IMG/VR virus record: IMGVR_UViG_3300014501_000012
Coordinates: 1-64,000 of that record
Direction: 5' to 3' (one strand)
DNA from: a virus
Length of the DNA: 64,000 nucleotides
Shown: positions 33,774 through 42,584 of the stretch, in pieces
How positions within the stretch are numbered: position 1 is the stretch's first letter
How the letters are laid out: each line of letters begins with the position of its first letter
The notes under the pieces: generated by a model
What the model saw: only the letters and a program-made list of their open reading frames with translations
Told to the model about the DNA's origin: nothing
Databases searched by the model: none
Made by a program: the position numbers and the translations under genes

Positions 33774-34117
33774 GCACCCAGCTACTCGTCGTAGAGCCGT
33801 TCCCCCCCAAACCCCGGGAACCCGGGATGATGTGGCGATACCCGCCGGGCGACATCGACGGGCGCGAGTGCTGGTGGATCGAACTGCCCCCCGACTCACG
33901 CATCGGGACGCCGGGGCATCCGGGGAACCTCTCGTGGCGAACGACCGACCGGGCCTCGGAGCCCCCGCACGAGATGTGGGACGTATCAGGCACTCCGCCG
34001 CTCTTGACGGTCACGCCCTCGATCGACGTGGAGTGCTGGGTGATCCGCGGCGGCAAGACCGTCCGTGACGGGTCGTACTGGCACGGACACATCACCAATG
34101 GAGTGTTCACGCCGTGA
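33770..34117 (+). CDS. Hypothetical neck-region protein, 115 aa
   Basis: GTG 33770, 4-bp overlap. A Pro/Trp-rich protein with GRECWWIELPPDSRIG, LSWRTTDRASEPPHE and DGSYWHGHITNGVF. Probably a beta-rich small structural or chaperone protein of the neck. No named family recognised. Confidence 0.5.
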   Translation: MSTQLLVVEPFPPKPREPGMMWRYPPGDIDGRECWWIELPPDSRIGTPGHPGNLSWRTTDRASEPPHEMWDVSGTPPLLTVTPSIDVECWVIRGGKTVRDGSYWHGHITNGVFTP

Positions 34118-34362
34118 CGTGGGACGACACCGCCCGCCACCCCGATCCGCCGTACTGGTATCGGGCCGTTTACCGACGCCTGACCGGGTGGAACTGGACG
34201 AACCTCGTCACCCAGGTTGACGGGGACCAGCGCACCTGGCTGAATCCGGCGCAGCAGCCGATCCGAACGCTGCTTGCTGACTGGGCGCGCAACCGCATTT
34301 TCCGACGCTACCTGCGGCACTTGGGGCGCACGGTGAGTCAGATCATCGGTCAAAAGGGATGA
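34114..34362 (+). CDS. Hypothetical protein, 82 aa
   Basis: GTG 34114, 4-bp overlap. Aromatic and basic (WYRAVYRRLTGWNW, ARNRIFRRYLRHLGRT). Probably helical in its C-terminal half. Unknown role in the head-tail joining cluster. Confidence 0.5.
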   Translation: MTWDDTARHPDPPYWYRAVYRRLTGWNWTNLVTQVDGDQRTWLNPAQQPIRTLLADWARNRIFRRYLRHLGRTVSQIIGQKG

Positions 34363-34366
34363 CTCC

Positions 34367-34948
34367 ATGACCGACCTCACCGGCACGATCACGTTCCCAC
34401 CGGGCCAGTGGATCCCGAACGTCGACCAGGTCACCTCGAGCGCGGCGACGCTGCTGGCGATCGCCGGGAAGGTTCTCGACTCCTACGGCCTGGGGGATCC
34501 CTACGAGCGGCGTGTGTTCCTCCACGGGGCGGAGAGCCGGTGGAACGTCACCGACCCACCCCAGTCCCAGTTGATCGTCCGCCTGGAGAAGATGCACTTC
34601 GGGAAGGCCGGCCAGGAGCAGTACCAGTTCGAGGACGGGATGATGGGGAAGTACGCCCAGCGCGTGATCGTCTACCAGGTCGAGGTCGTCAATCCCTGGC
34701 CGCAGTTCCAGGGGAACATTGCCGTGGCTCCCCCCGACGGGGACGCCCTCGAGTTCGCCGCCCAGGGGCTCTGGCGCGACGGGCTGATCGTCTGGTCGGC
34801 ACTCGCCGCGACCTCACTCGGCGGGGTCAAGGTCAACCCCCCGGTCGGACCGATCGCCCAGGACAAGATCCTCGTCGGGCCGATGACGCCGGTCGGTCCG
34901 TCAGGCCCGCTCGCCGGGCTCTCCACCGAGGTCCGGGTCGCCTTTTGA
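34367..34948 (+). CDS. Putative tail terminator or tail completion protein, 193 aa
   Basis: ATG 34367 shortly after the previous stop. Mixed alpha/beta with DPYERRVFLHGAESR, QLIVRLEKMHFGK, RVIVYQVEVVNPWPQ and a final GPLAGLSTEVRVAF. Size and place, between connector and tail assembly genes, fit a tail terminator that caps the tube, but no decisive motif is visible. Its last 48 bp are overlapped by an antisense gene. Confidence 0.45.
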   Translation: MTDLTGTITFPPGQWIPNVDQVTSSAATLLAIAGKVLDSYGLGDPYERRVFLHGAESRWNVTDPPQSQLIVRLEKMHFGKAGQEQYQFEDGMMGKYAQRVIVYQVEVVNPWPQFQGNIAVAPPDGDALEFAAQGLWRDGLIVWSALAATSLGGVKVNPPVGPIAQDKILVGPMTPVGPSGPLAGLSTEVRVAF

Positions 34949-35425
34949 GGTCGGGGCGAGAGCGCCTTCCCGGCGCGCTCTGGCCACCCACTTATCCGCG
35001 CCCGACCGGCTGATCTTCCACCGCTCCGCGATCGCTACCACCGGGGCCCGTCCCTCTTCGACCGCCTGGCGGTAGCACCCGGCCACCCGCTGCCAGTGGT
35101 GGGGCCCGTACGTCCGGGGCCTCCCTCGTCTGCCTGTTCCGGCCAGATCGACCCCAGATCTCTCCTGGGCCAGGTAGCGGTCCACCAGGTCCCCGATGGT
35201 GACGCTCCCGACGTCTGAGGCCCGGAGCGCCGTAGGGGGCCAAGGAGCGGCCTCTCCGAGGACATCTGCGGCGGGCCCCGGATCGGTCCGAGCCTGGAAC
35301 GGGGGCTCGGTGAAGATCTCGAGCCCGACGATGGCGGAGACGCCTGCCCGCCCGGCCACGTGGACGCCCACCCAGAGCGGCCCGTCGTCGGGATCGGGCC
35401 ACCGGGTCCAGAATGAATCTCGCAT
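34901..35425 (-). CDS. Antisense HTH protein in the tail module, 174 aa
   Basis: The only leftward gene between 0.8 and 49 kb. Start at ATG 35425, 7 nt after TAGGGT (35438-35433) inside a GGGTCTACCC repeat, probably leaderless. The N-terminal half is a small beta domain (LWVGVHVAGRAGVSAIVGL). The C-terminal half has HHWQRVAGCYRQAVEEGRAP followed by VVAIAERWKISRSGADKWV, a helix-turn-helix common in actinobacterial and actinophage proteins. The 3' end overlaps the sense gene at 34367-34948. Its own promoter and opposite orientation suggest a moron, perhaps a regulator expressed independently of late genes. Confidence 0.65.
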   Translation of the reverse strand: MRDSFWTRWPDPDDGPLWVGVHVAGRAGVSAIVGLEIFTEPPFQARTDPGPAADVLGEAAPWPPTALRASDVGSVTIGDLVDRYLAQERSGVDLAGTGRRGRPRTYGPHHWQRVAGCYRQAVEEGRAPVVAIAERWKISRSGADKWVARARREGALAPTSKGDPDLGGEPGERA

Positions 35426-35426
35426 C

Positions 35427-35501
35427 GGGTCTACCCTACGCCCAATATAGGGGAGGACCCCGGAGCCCGTTTCGGGAAGTCCGGGGGTCCATGCTGGTCC
35501 G
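35427..35501. promoter_or_regulatory. Promoter of the antisense gene and a strong hairpin
   Basis: GGGTCTACCC at 35427-35436 overlaps the leftward -10-like TAGGGT. Beside it, 35455-35490 forms a nested hairpin: outer arms GGACCCCGGA and TCCGGGGGTCC, inner arms CCCG and CGGG around TTT. It may be a terminator for leftward or rightward reading; no T tract follows. Confidence 0.5.
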
Positions 35502-35705
35502 GTGAGTCCTCCAGCTTCGGGAAGCGTCCGGGTTTTCGCCCAGTGCGGCGTCGGCCCGCTGCGTCCCCTCCGGTGGGGGGACATCCCATCGAACCACCCA
35601 CAGCTCGAGGGCTGGCTCGTCGGGGGGCTCGTGACGCTCAAGGGGCTGCGCGGAGAGGGACCGCCCGACCACCTTCGGGCCGGCTGCTGCGGGAGCAACC
35701 GGTGA
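35502..35705 (+). CDS. Hypothetical protein, 67 aa
   Basis: GTG 35502 to TGA 35703-35705, overlapping the next gene's GTG. Residues SVRVFAQCGVGPLRPLRWG and LEGWLVGGLVTLKGL look natural. Two Cys near the end. It restarts rightward coding after the antisense gene. Unknown function. Confidence 0.45.
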   Translation: MSPPASGSVRVFAQCGVGPLRPLRWGDIPSNHPQLEGWLVGGLVTLKGLRGEGPPDHLRAGCCGSNR

Positions 35706-36178
35706 GCGACAGCTCGCCGATCACGATCGACCACGTCGACGTCAAGGTCCTCCCGGGCGACCTGGTCGCGTCGGCCGCCGCCGTCGGTCCGCTCTGGCGG
35801 GAGTTCGGGTACAAGATCCTCGCCGCGTCGAAGGCCGACAGCCCGGTCGGTCCCGGACGCAACCGGACGGGTGGTGGAGGATCTGGCCAGAGTCTCCGGG
35901 GCTCGCTCAACGTCCGCTTCGAGTTCGGCGACGACCCGCGCATCGGGATCTACTCGGCCAAGACCGTCGGGGATAAGAATTACTCGCTCCTCGACATCGT
36001 GGTCTCGGGGACGCCCCCGCACCCGATCGACCCGGTCACGGCCAAGGTCCTCCGGTTCAAGTCCAAGGGCACGGTGGTGTTCGCCGGGCACGTCAACCAT
36101 CCGGGGACCAAGGCCAACCCCTTCGTCCAGAAAGCCATGGTCGCAATCACGAACGAAGCCGGCGGCATCACCGCCTGA
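35702..36178 (+). CDS. HK97 gp10-like neck/tail completion protein, 158 aa
   Basis: GTG 35702, overlapping the previous stop. Features of the HK97 gp10-like family: a central PVGPGRNRTG segment preceding SLRGSLNVRFEFGDDPRIGI, then YSLLDIVVSGTPPHPI, and a C-terminal GHVNHPGTKANPFVQKAM. These proteins join head and tail or complete the tail top. Position immediately upstream of the tail assembly chaperones agrees. Confidence 0.65.
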   Translation: MSDSSPITIDHVDVKVLPGDLVASAAAVGPLWREFGYKILAASKADSPVGPGRNRTGGGGSGQSLRGSLNVRFEFGDDPRIGIYSAKTVGDKNYSLLDIVVSGTPPHPIDPVTAKVLRFKSKGTVVFAGHVNHPGTKANPFVQKAMVAITNEAGGITA

Positions 36179-36191
36179 CGAGAGGAGAGCA

Positions 36192-36560
36192 ATGAGCCCA
36201 GTGAAGGTGTTCGAGGTCGCGGCGAAGAACGCCGAGGTCGAACAGGGGGAAGTCGAGGACTCGGGCGAGCAGTTCCGGATCGAGTGGAAGCACCCGACGG
36301 ACGCGACGGTCTCGGGGCATGAGGATTTCGTCTGCTACCCCAACCGCGTGACGTCGTTCGCCGTCCTCCAACTCGCGGGGACCGACCTCGGGGCGATCTT
36401 CAAGATCTTCCGCCAGGCGATGGAGCCCGTGGATTACGCGCGGTTCGAGGCCTGCTGCGAGGACAAGACCCACGAGGTCGAGATGGACAAGCTCATCGAG
36501 ATCGTGGCGTGGATCGCGGAGGTCACCACGGGCGTCCCTGGGAAGGGGTCCAGCTCCTAA
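36192..36560 (+). CDS. Tail assembly chaperone, short form (gpG-like), 122 aa
   Basis: ATG 36192 with GAGGAG. A small acidic protein (EVEQGEVEDSGEQFRIEW, LAGTDLGAIFKIFRQAM, EDKTHEVEMDKLIEIVAWI) placed just upstream of the tape measure gene and overlapping a second frame. This is the classic arrangement for gpG/gpGT chaperones that wrap the tape measure. The likely slip site GGGAAGGGG is at 36540-36548, shortly before the stop. Confidence 0.75.
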   Translation: MSPVKVFEVAAKNAEVEQGEVEDSGEQFRIEWKHPTDATVSGHEDFVCYPNRVTSFAVLQLAGTDLGAIFKIFRQAMEPVDYARFEACCEDKTHEVEMDKLIEIVAWIAEVTTGVPGKGSSS

Positions 36561-36910
36561 CGAGTTGGGCCCAAACGAACTGGGCGTGGATCGATTCGCT
36601 GCTCTTGGAGAAGGGGCTCAACCCGTTCGAGGTCCCCTGGCCGAGGCTGGCGAACTTCATCTTCACCCAGTGGGTCGGGAGTATCTGGGACGACGAGGAG
36701 CGAGCGGACGTGATCAAGTCACTCAGTTGGCCGGAGGACGAGATGCAGGGAGCGCAGGGGCAGGACCGGTCGGTCCGGGCCGGCGCGCAGGCGCTCGGGC
36801 TGAACCCCGACCAGATGGTGGCCAACGCGTGGGAGCAGCGCCAGCTCGCGCTCCAGCGCAAGGCGGCGACTGAGGGCATGGCGGCGCGGGCCGAGGAGCC
36901 GACCGGGTGA
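36509..36910 (+). CDS. Tail assembly chaperone, frameshifted C-terminal part (gpT-like)
   Basis: Open frame lying in -1 phase to the chaperone upstream. It has no convincing start of its own (the first start-like codon is GTG 36509), so it is probably reached by -1 slipping near GGG AAG GGG (36540-36548). There GGG can re-pair one base back and continue as GTC CAG. The translated part reads LLTSWAQTNWAWIDSLLLEK, then PRLANFIFTQWVGSIWDD, followed by a helical tail. The fusion 36192-36910 would be the long chaperone. The stop overlaps the tape measure start. Confidence 0.65.
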   Translation: MDRGGHHGRPWEGVQLLTSWAQTNWAWIDSLLLEKGLNPFEVPWPRLANFIFTQWVGSIWDDEERADVIKSLSWPEDEMQGAQGQDRSVRAGAQALGLNPDQMVANAWEQRQLALQRKAATEGMAARAEEPTG

Positions 36911-39900
36911 CGATCGTCGGCGAGGGGATCATCTGGCTCAGGCCGTCGACGGCGGGCTTCGCCGAGGAGGCCGAGGGCAAGCTCAAGTCCTCGCTCGCGT
37001 TCTTGGGCGGCGGGAGTTCGGTCGTGGGCGGGATCGTGGCCGGGACCCTCGCGGCCGGCGCGGCCGTCACCATCGTCACGGCGAAGATGGCGATGGACTT
37101 CCAGAGCGCCGAGGCCAAGCTCTCGGGAACCGCGGACATCTCAGCGAAGGCCGCGGCCAAGATCGGGACGGCCTTCCTCAACACGATGGGGTCCTCGGCG
37201 TTCTCCGGCGAGACCCTTCTCAAGGCGTACACCCCGGTCTCGGCCCAACTCGCCCGGGTCGAAGGCCGGACCCTCTCGGCCACGCAGGCGACCCGGTTCA
37301 TGGCGGTCGCGTCGGATCTGGCGAAGGCCTCGGGTAAGGATCTCAACACCTCGACCTCGACCCTCGCCCAGACCTTGTTCACGTTCGGCATACGGACGAA
37401 GGACGCCGCGGGCGCGGCGAACCTCCTCTTCAACGCCGCCCGGATCACGAACACCCCGATCGACTCCCTCTCGAACATCATCGACAAGCTCCACGCGAAA
37501 CTCGGGACCCTCGCGCCGACCTTGAAGGACACGGCCTCGATCATCGCCCTCCCCTCGGTCGCCGCGCTCGGGAGCCGCGGGGCGATGCAGGTCAGTTCCG
37601 CCCTCGAGCACCTCCTGACCCAGGCGTCGGCGACCTCGTCGGGGATCACGAAGGCCGTGACCGCGGCCCAGGCGAAACTCACGACGGCGAGCGCCGACGT
37701 CGCCAAGGCCCAGCTCAAACAGCAGCAGGCCCAGGAGGAGGTCACCGCGTCGGGGACGAACACCCTCGCCCAGCAGATCAAAATGTCAAACGCCCAGGAC
37801 GCGGTCACCGCGGCGGTCGGGAAGCAGACCCTCGCGCAGCAGGCCCTCACCGCGGCGCAAGGGGACAACGTCGCGGGATCGACCCAGGCCAAGGCGCTCC
37901 TCGACCAACTCGGCCTGTCGTCCCTCTACGTCCACGGGAAGTTCGTCGGGCTCCGCGAGGTCATCGCGACCTTGGGCCCACGGCTCGCGGCGATGACCGA
38001 GCAGAATCGGAACCTCGCCCTGCAAACCCTCTTTGGGACCGGCGCCGCTCAGGTCATGGGGCACGTGCTCGCGGGTGGCGTGACCGCTTTCGACAAGTCC
38101 ACGGCGGCGGTGTCCCGACACAACGCGCTCGCCCACGCGGCGGCGGCGATCGCCAAGACCCTCTTCGGACAGCTCGACGTGCTCCGGGCGTCCGTCGAGG
38201 ACGTCGCGGTCAAGCTCGGACAGATGCTCCTCCCGTACATCCAGAAGTTCGTCCACCTTCTGACCGAGGGCTTCGGGTGGGCGTTGAAACACAAGGAGGT
38301 GATGATCGCTCTGGCCGGGGTTCTTGCCGGCATCGTTGTCGGCTCACTCATGGCCGTCGCAGCGGCGTTGCTCGCGGTCGACGTCGCCGGGCTTCCGATC
38401 TGGTTGATCGCCGCCGCGATCGCCGCGCTGGCCGTGGGCGTGTTCGAGGCCTACAAGCACATCCCGGCTTTCCGGGACGAGGTCCACAAGCTCGGCGACG
38501 ACATCAAACGGATCAACTGGAAGGACGTCGAACGGGACGTGAAGTCCTTCGCCAAGGTCGTGGGCAAGGATCTGACCGAGGCCTTCCGCGACGCCTCGGC
38601 GTGGCTGAAAGAGGGGATGAAGATCTTCGACGCGCTCCCGGGTCCGCTCAAGGACATCGTCTCGCCGATCCTCGGGATCGTCGTCGCCGTGAAATTCGTT
38701 GCCCAGCACTGGAAGGCGGCCTTCACCGATATTGACCACGCGACACGGGACTTCGTCGGCGGTCTCGAGGCCGCGTGGCGGGACTTCCTCGACCCGATCG
38801 TCCAATGGGTCGTGGATTTTTGGCACTCGCTCGTGAACTTCTGGCACACCTACGGCGGGGAGATCACCCGGATCACCCGCGGGCTGTTCGGCCTGATCGA
38901 ATCCGTCGTCCGGACCTTCATCCACGTGACGACCGACATCTCGAAGGCCCTGTTCGACCTGCTCATCCCGATCTTCCGCGCCGGGTGGGCACTCGTCAAG
39001 GGCGTCTTCCAGGCGGCCTGGGACTTGATCGTGGGCGTGGTCAAGGTCGCGTGGCGGACGGTCGAGGGCGTCATGGAGGTGGCGAAGGACGTCGTGCTCG
39101 GGATCTTCGAGATCTTCGTCTCGCTCCTGACCGGGCACTGGTCGAAGGCCTGGAAGGCGCTCGTCCATATGGTGGTCTCGGTCAAGAGCGACATCGTCAA
39201 CGCAGCCAAGGGCGTCCTCGAGGCCGTGCTCAACGCCGTCGGCCGGGCCGCCCTCGATCTCTACAAGGGGGCGTTCGCTGCGGGGAAGGATCTGGTGATG
39301 GGATTGTGGAAGGGGATCAAGGAGGCCGCGCATCTGGCGACCGACGCCGTGAAGTCCGTCGGCCACGGGATCCTCTCGGCGGCCAAGTCCGTGCTCGGGA
39401 TCTTCTCGCCCTCGATCCACTTTCAGGAGTACGGGAAGGGAACCATGCAGGGCCTGGCCAAGGGGATCCGGGACAACGCGAACCTCCCCCAGGCCGAGCT
39501 CAACAAGCTCAACCTCCACATCGCACCGAAGGACAAGCAGAAGGCGGTCGACTGGTTCAAGGACGTCGCCAAACTCGCCAAGCAGAACCACGAAAGCGCC
39601 GGATCAGCGGCCGGTCAGCTCGCCCACCTCTTCGGCGCCGGCCCGTCGGGGTCTGACGCGGCGAAGAAGGCTGCGACCCAGCTCAAGCAACTCACCGAGG
39701 CGATCACACTCCGCAAGTACCTCCAAGCGATGGCCCACCAGAACCACCAGGATGTGACGGCCGGGAACAAGACAAGCCGCGACGGGTCGAGCCAGGTCGG
39801 CAAGCACGTCGACATGGCATCACTCCACGCGATGACCAACCACCGTCAACTCCTCGACGAGCAGAAAACTCAGACGGCGATCCTCCGCCAGTTGAAGATC

Positions 39901-40005
39901 GACGGGGAGAAGCCGAAGAAGATCACGATCAAGGGGATGCCCGGAACGACCACGGGGGCCGGTAGCAACGCGGTCGGGGCGATCGCTTCGGGGACGATCC
40001 GATGA
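36907..40005 (+). CDS. Tape measure protein, 1032 aa
   Basis: GTG 36907, overlapping the chaperone stop. Longest gene of the tail module. An N-terminal helical domain carries ITNTPIDSLSNIIDKLHAK. There is a Gln/Ala-rich coiled coil around 240-310, hydrophobic segments about 464-515 (IALAGVLAGIVVGSLMAVAA, LPIWLIAAAIAALAVGVF), and long amphipathic helices. SVLGIFSPSIHFQEYGKG near 830 is a typical tape-measure motif. It sets tail length and may cross the host membrane during DNA entry. By the family rule of about 1.5 angstrom per residue, this predicts a tail near 150 nm. Confidence 0.9.
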   Translation: MTIVGEGIIWLRPSTAGFAEEAEGKLKSSLAFLGGGSSVVGGIVAGTLAAGAAVTIVTAKMAMDFQSAEAKLSGTADISAKAAAKIGTAFLNTMGSSAFSGETLLKAYTPVSAQLARVEGRTLSATQATRFMAVASDLAKASGKDLNTSTSTLAQTLFTFGIRTKDAAGAANLLFNAARITNTPIDSLSNIIDKLHAKLGTLAPTLKDTASIIALPSVAALGSRGAMQVSSALEHLLTQASATSSGITKAVTAAQAKLTTASADVAKAQLKQQQAQEEVTASGTNTLAQQIKMSNAQDAVTAAVGKQTLAQQALTAAQGDNVAGSTQAKALLDQLGLSSLYVHGKFVGLREVIATLGPRLAAMTEQNRNLALQTLFGTGAAQVMGHVLAGGVTAFDKSTAAVSRHNALAHAAAAIAKTLFGQLDVLRASVEDVAVKLGQMLLPYIQKFVHLLTEGFGWALKHKEVMIALAGVLAGIVVGSLMAVAAALLAVDVAGLPIWLIAAAIAALAVGVFEAYKHIPAFRDEVHKLGDDIKRINWKDVERDVKSFAKVVGKDLTEAFRDASAWLKEGMKIFDALPGPLKDIVSPILGIVVAVKFVAQHWKAAFTDIDHATRDFVGGLEAAWRDFLDPIVQWVVDFWHSLVNFWHTYGGEITRITRGLFGLIESVVRTFIHVTTDISKALFDLLIPIFRAGWALVKGVFQAAWDLIVGVVKVAWRTVEGVMEVAKDVVLGIFEIFVSLLTGHWSKAWKALVHMVVSVKSDIVNAAKGVLEAVLNAVGRAALDLYKGAFAAGKDLVMGLWKGIKEAAHLATDAVKSVGHGILSAAKSVLGIFSPSIHFQEYGKGTMQGLAKGIRDNANLPQAELNKLNLHIAPKDKQKAVDWFKDVAKLAKQNHESAGSAAGQLAHLFGAGPSGSDAAKKAATQLKQLTEAITLRKYLQAMAHQNHQDVTAGNKTSRDGSSQVGKHVDMASLHAMTNHRQLLDEQKTQTAILRQLKIDGEKPKKITIKGMPGTTTGAGSNAVGAIASGTIR

Positions 40006-41123
40006 ACAGCGCCGGCTACCCGACCTATCTGGTCAACGGCGCGGTCTCGGTCAACAGCGGGGTCGCCGACGAGAACGGGTCGTTCTGGTACCTCGACGGG
40101 GAGATCGCCGGGTGGGACTCGCCGGACATGCGCCAGACGATGCTCACGCGGATCGGCAACACGCCCTCGGCCGACGGGGAGATCGCGGCGGACAACCACT
40201 ACCGCGGCCGATCGCTGGTCTTCACCCTCATCGCCGAGTGCGCGTCCGAGGCCGCCCGGGAAGCGTCTCGCCTCCTCCTGGCCGGCGCGCTGGACCTGAT
40301 CAGCACCACCGGGACGTTCCTGGCCGAGGAGGTGATCCCCAAACAGGTCTCGATCATCCGCTCGGGGAACTCGAACCAGGGCAAGCTTGTGATGACCGAC
40401 TGTGGCTTCGCCATGAAGAACGCCACCGAGGCCCTGTCGCGCACCGTCACCGATGCCGTGACCACGGGCAGTTCGGAGAACCTGGTCAGCGCGTCGGCGA
40501 ACTTCGGGACGGGTGACATCGGGCAACCGGTGACGGGGACGAACATCCCGCCCGGCACCGTGGTCGTCTCGATCACGTCCACGATCGAGGTCGTGATGTC
40601 GAACGAGGCCACCGCGTCAGGGAGCGACCAGACGGTGACGATCGGCGGGTACCCGGGCTTCCCCGTCGGGACCGTCGTGTGGCTGCTCAAGGCCGAGATC
40701 GAGATCTACGCGCAGGACCCCCGGAAATACTCGCCCGTCCCCAACGAGGCACCGTTCGAGTCGAACGTGGCGATGGTGACGAACGAGGGGAACACCGCCA
40801 CCCAGAACGCGGTGATCACGATCGAGGTGACCGGAGGCGGGGACGGTCCGTTCCACATCGAGATCGTCAGCGTCGCCGACATGGAGTTGCTCGTCCCCCC
40901 GCTCCCGGCCGGCGCGCCCGCCCTCGATCCGATCCCGACCGAACTCGTGGTCGACCTCTACAACAAGACCATCACCGACGGGGAGGAACGCAGCTACTAC
41001 TACCTGCGGAACCTCCAGACCCCGTGGCTCACGATTCCCCCGGGGGTCTGGGCGGTCTCGATCAGCGGGGCGGGCGGCAGCAACATCCCCGGGAGCGTCG
41101 TCAGTTACTCGGCGTGGATCTGA
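40002..41123 (+). CDS. Distal tail (Dit-like) protein with inserted beta module, 373 aa
   Basis: ATG 40002 overlaps the tape measure stop (ATGA). The first 145 residues contain SFWYLDGEIAGWDSPDMRQ and RSLVFTLIAECASEAAREAS, as in siphovirus distal tail proteins. A beta module starting SRTVTDAVTTGSSEN (about 147-217) is inserted. Then LLKAEIEIYAQDPRKYSP, a hallmark of this family, and a C-terminal galectin-like beta region (PTELVVDLYNKTITDG, WLTIPPGVWAVSISG). It forms the hub joining tube and tail tip. Confidence 0.75.
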   Translation: MNSAGYPTYLVNGAVSVNSGVADENGSFWYLDGEIAGWDSPDMRQTMLTRIGNTPSADGEIAADNHYRGRSLVFTLIAECASEAAREASRLLLAGALDLISTTGTFLAEEVIPKQVSIIRSGNSNQGKLVMTDCGFAMKNATEALSRTVTDAVTTGSSENLVSASANFGTGDIGQPVTGTNIPPGTVVVSITSTIEVVMSNEATASGSDQTVTIGGYPGFPVGTVVWLLKAEIEIYAQDPRKYSPVPNEAPFESNVAMVTNEGNTATQNAVITIEVTGGGDGPFHIEIVSVADMELLVPPLPAGAPALDPIPTELVVDLYNKTITDGEERSYYYLRNLQTPWLTIPPGVWAVSISGAGGSNIPGSVVSYSAWI

Positions 41124-41126
41124 TCC

Positions 41127-42575
41127 GTGGCCCGCGTCCGCGTCAACAACCAGTTCGGGTTTCTCGGGGCTGACCCCGGTATCAGCGGAACCACGCTGAC
41201 CTTCGGCGCGGCCCCCGTTCCCCCGTTGCCCACCCTCACTGGCGAGGACTACATACCGTTCACCCTTGACGCTCTGTCTGACCGGTTCGAGATCGTTCAC
41301 CTGGTCGCGCCCTACACGTCGGGAGATCTGACCGGGCCGATGGTGCGGGAGGCCGAGGATGCCGTCAACTTCCCCGCGGTCGCCCACAACCTGCCGGCGA
41401 CGTGGAAGGCGTGCCCCACGGCCCTCGACTACAGCGCCACGATCTTCAACGTCCTCTACTACGGGGCCGATCCGACTGGGGTGAACGACAGCACTGCGGC
41501 GTTCCAGGCGGCGATCAACGACGCCACGGCCAACGCTGGGTCAGACGCGCTCGGTCCGGTCTACGTGCCAGCCGGCAAGTACAAGATCAGCGGCACGCTC
41601 ACGGTGGAGAACGTGATCGGGTTCCGCATCTACGGGGACGGTAAGTGGCTGACGTTCATTCAACCCACCACGGCGCTCGCGGGTCTGGCCGTGTTCAGGC
41701 TCCAGGACTGTGACTCCCCGGCGTTCGAGGAGATGAACGTCGCCGGGAACTCGAGCGGCGCACCGCTTTACCTGCTCCAGTTCAACGTTGGCAACCCGAT
41801 CCTGCTGGTCAACACCCGGGCCTTCGTCAAGAGCGTGTTCTTCGGATCCTCGAGCGCCGGGAGTGCGACGAACGGGATCGCGTGGACGACATCGGGACCG
41901 GACGACAACAACGATCAGTCGGTGGTTCTCGACTGCGACTTCTACAACATGACGAACGCCTACTACATCGGGCACTCGAACTCCGAGCAACACACGTTCA
42001 TCGGCGGCACCACGAATGTGACGGGGGCGACCGTCCTCTGCGCCGGGGGTGGGTACAAGATGATCAGCACGGTCATCATTAACACCTCGGGGACGATGTT
42101 CGAGTTCGGGGCCGGGACCTACCGGCGCGGGACGGAGATCATCGGGGTCAGCTCAGAACAGTCCGGCGCCTGGGTGAACGCCGTCACGGGGGCGATCGGA
42201 CTCAACCTGCGGATGGTCGGGTGCGTGTGTGACGGAGCACCGGCCAGCTCGACGCCAATCAACTTCGAGGCGGACATCACGTCCCACTTCCGGGCGACCA
42301 ACTGCGATTTCGTCAGCGGGCAGACGGGAACGATCCTCAACTTTCCCACAGCGGCTCTGTCGTCGTTCACTGACTGCACCCTGGACTGCTACTCGATCAC
42401 CTTCGACTCGGCGCTGAACCTAATCGGCAACCTGTTCCTCGCCGGAAACGTGACGATGACCAACGGCGGTTCGGGGGTCTATCTGGGATTCGCCAACACC
42501 GGGGGCAACGTGCCGGACAGCGACCTGAGCGCAGATGATCTCATCGCTCCCTTCCTCAACCAAAACTACTTCTAA
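41127..42575 (+). CDS. Tailspike-like protein with right-handed beta-helix, 482 aa
   Basis: GTG 41127. The N-terminal 105 residues form an attachment domain. NVLYYGADPTGVNDSTAAF followed by QAAINDATANAG is the signature that opens pectate-lyase-3-type beta-helices of tailspikes and polysaccharide-degrading phage enzymes. The rest is short repeating strands (MISTVIINTSGTMFEFGAG, FRATNCDFVSG). Catalytic residues are not identifiable by eye. Probable role: binding or depolymerising host surface polysaccharide. Confidence 0.75.
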   Translation: MARVRVNNQFGFLGADPGISGTTLTFGAAPVPPLPTLTGEDYIPFTLDALSDRFEIVHLVAPYTSGDLTGPMVREAEDAVNFPAVAHNLPATWKACPTALDYSATIFNVLYYGADPTGVNDSTAAFQAAINDATANAGSDALGPVYVPAGKYKISGTLTVENVIGFRIYGDGKWLTFIQPTTALAGLAVFRLQDCDSPAFEEMNVAGNSSGAPLYLLQFNVGNPILLVNTRAFVKSVFFGSSSAGSATNGIAWTTSGPDDNNDQSVVLDCDFYNMTNAYYIGHSNSEQHTFIGGTTNVTGATVLCAGGGYKMISTVIINTSGTMFEFGAGTYRRGTEIIGVSSEQSGAWVNAVTGAIGLNLRMVGCVCDGAPASSTPINFEADITSHFRATNCDFVSGQTGTILNFPTAALSSFTDCTLDCYSITFDSALNLIGNLFLAGNVTMTNGGSGVYLGFANTGGNVPDSDLSADDLIAPFLNQNYF

Positions 42576-42584
42576 GGAGCCACA

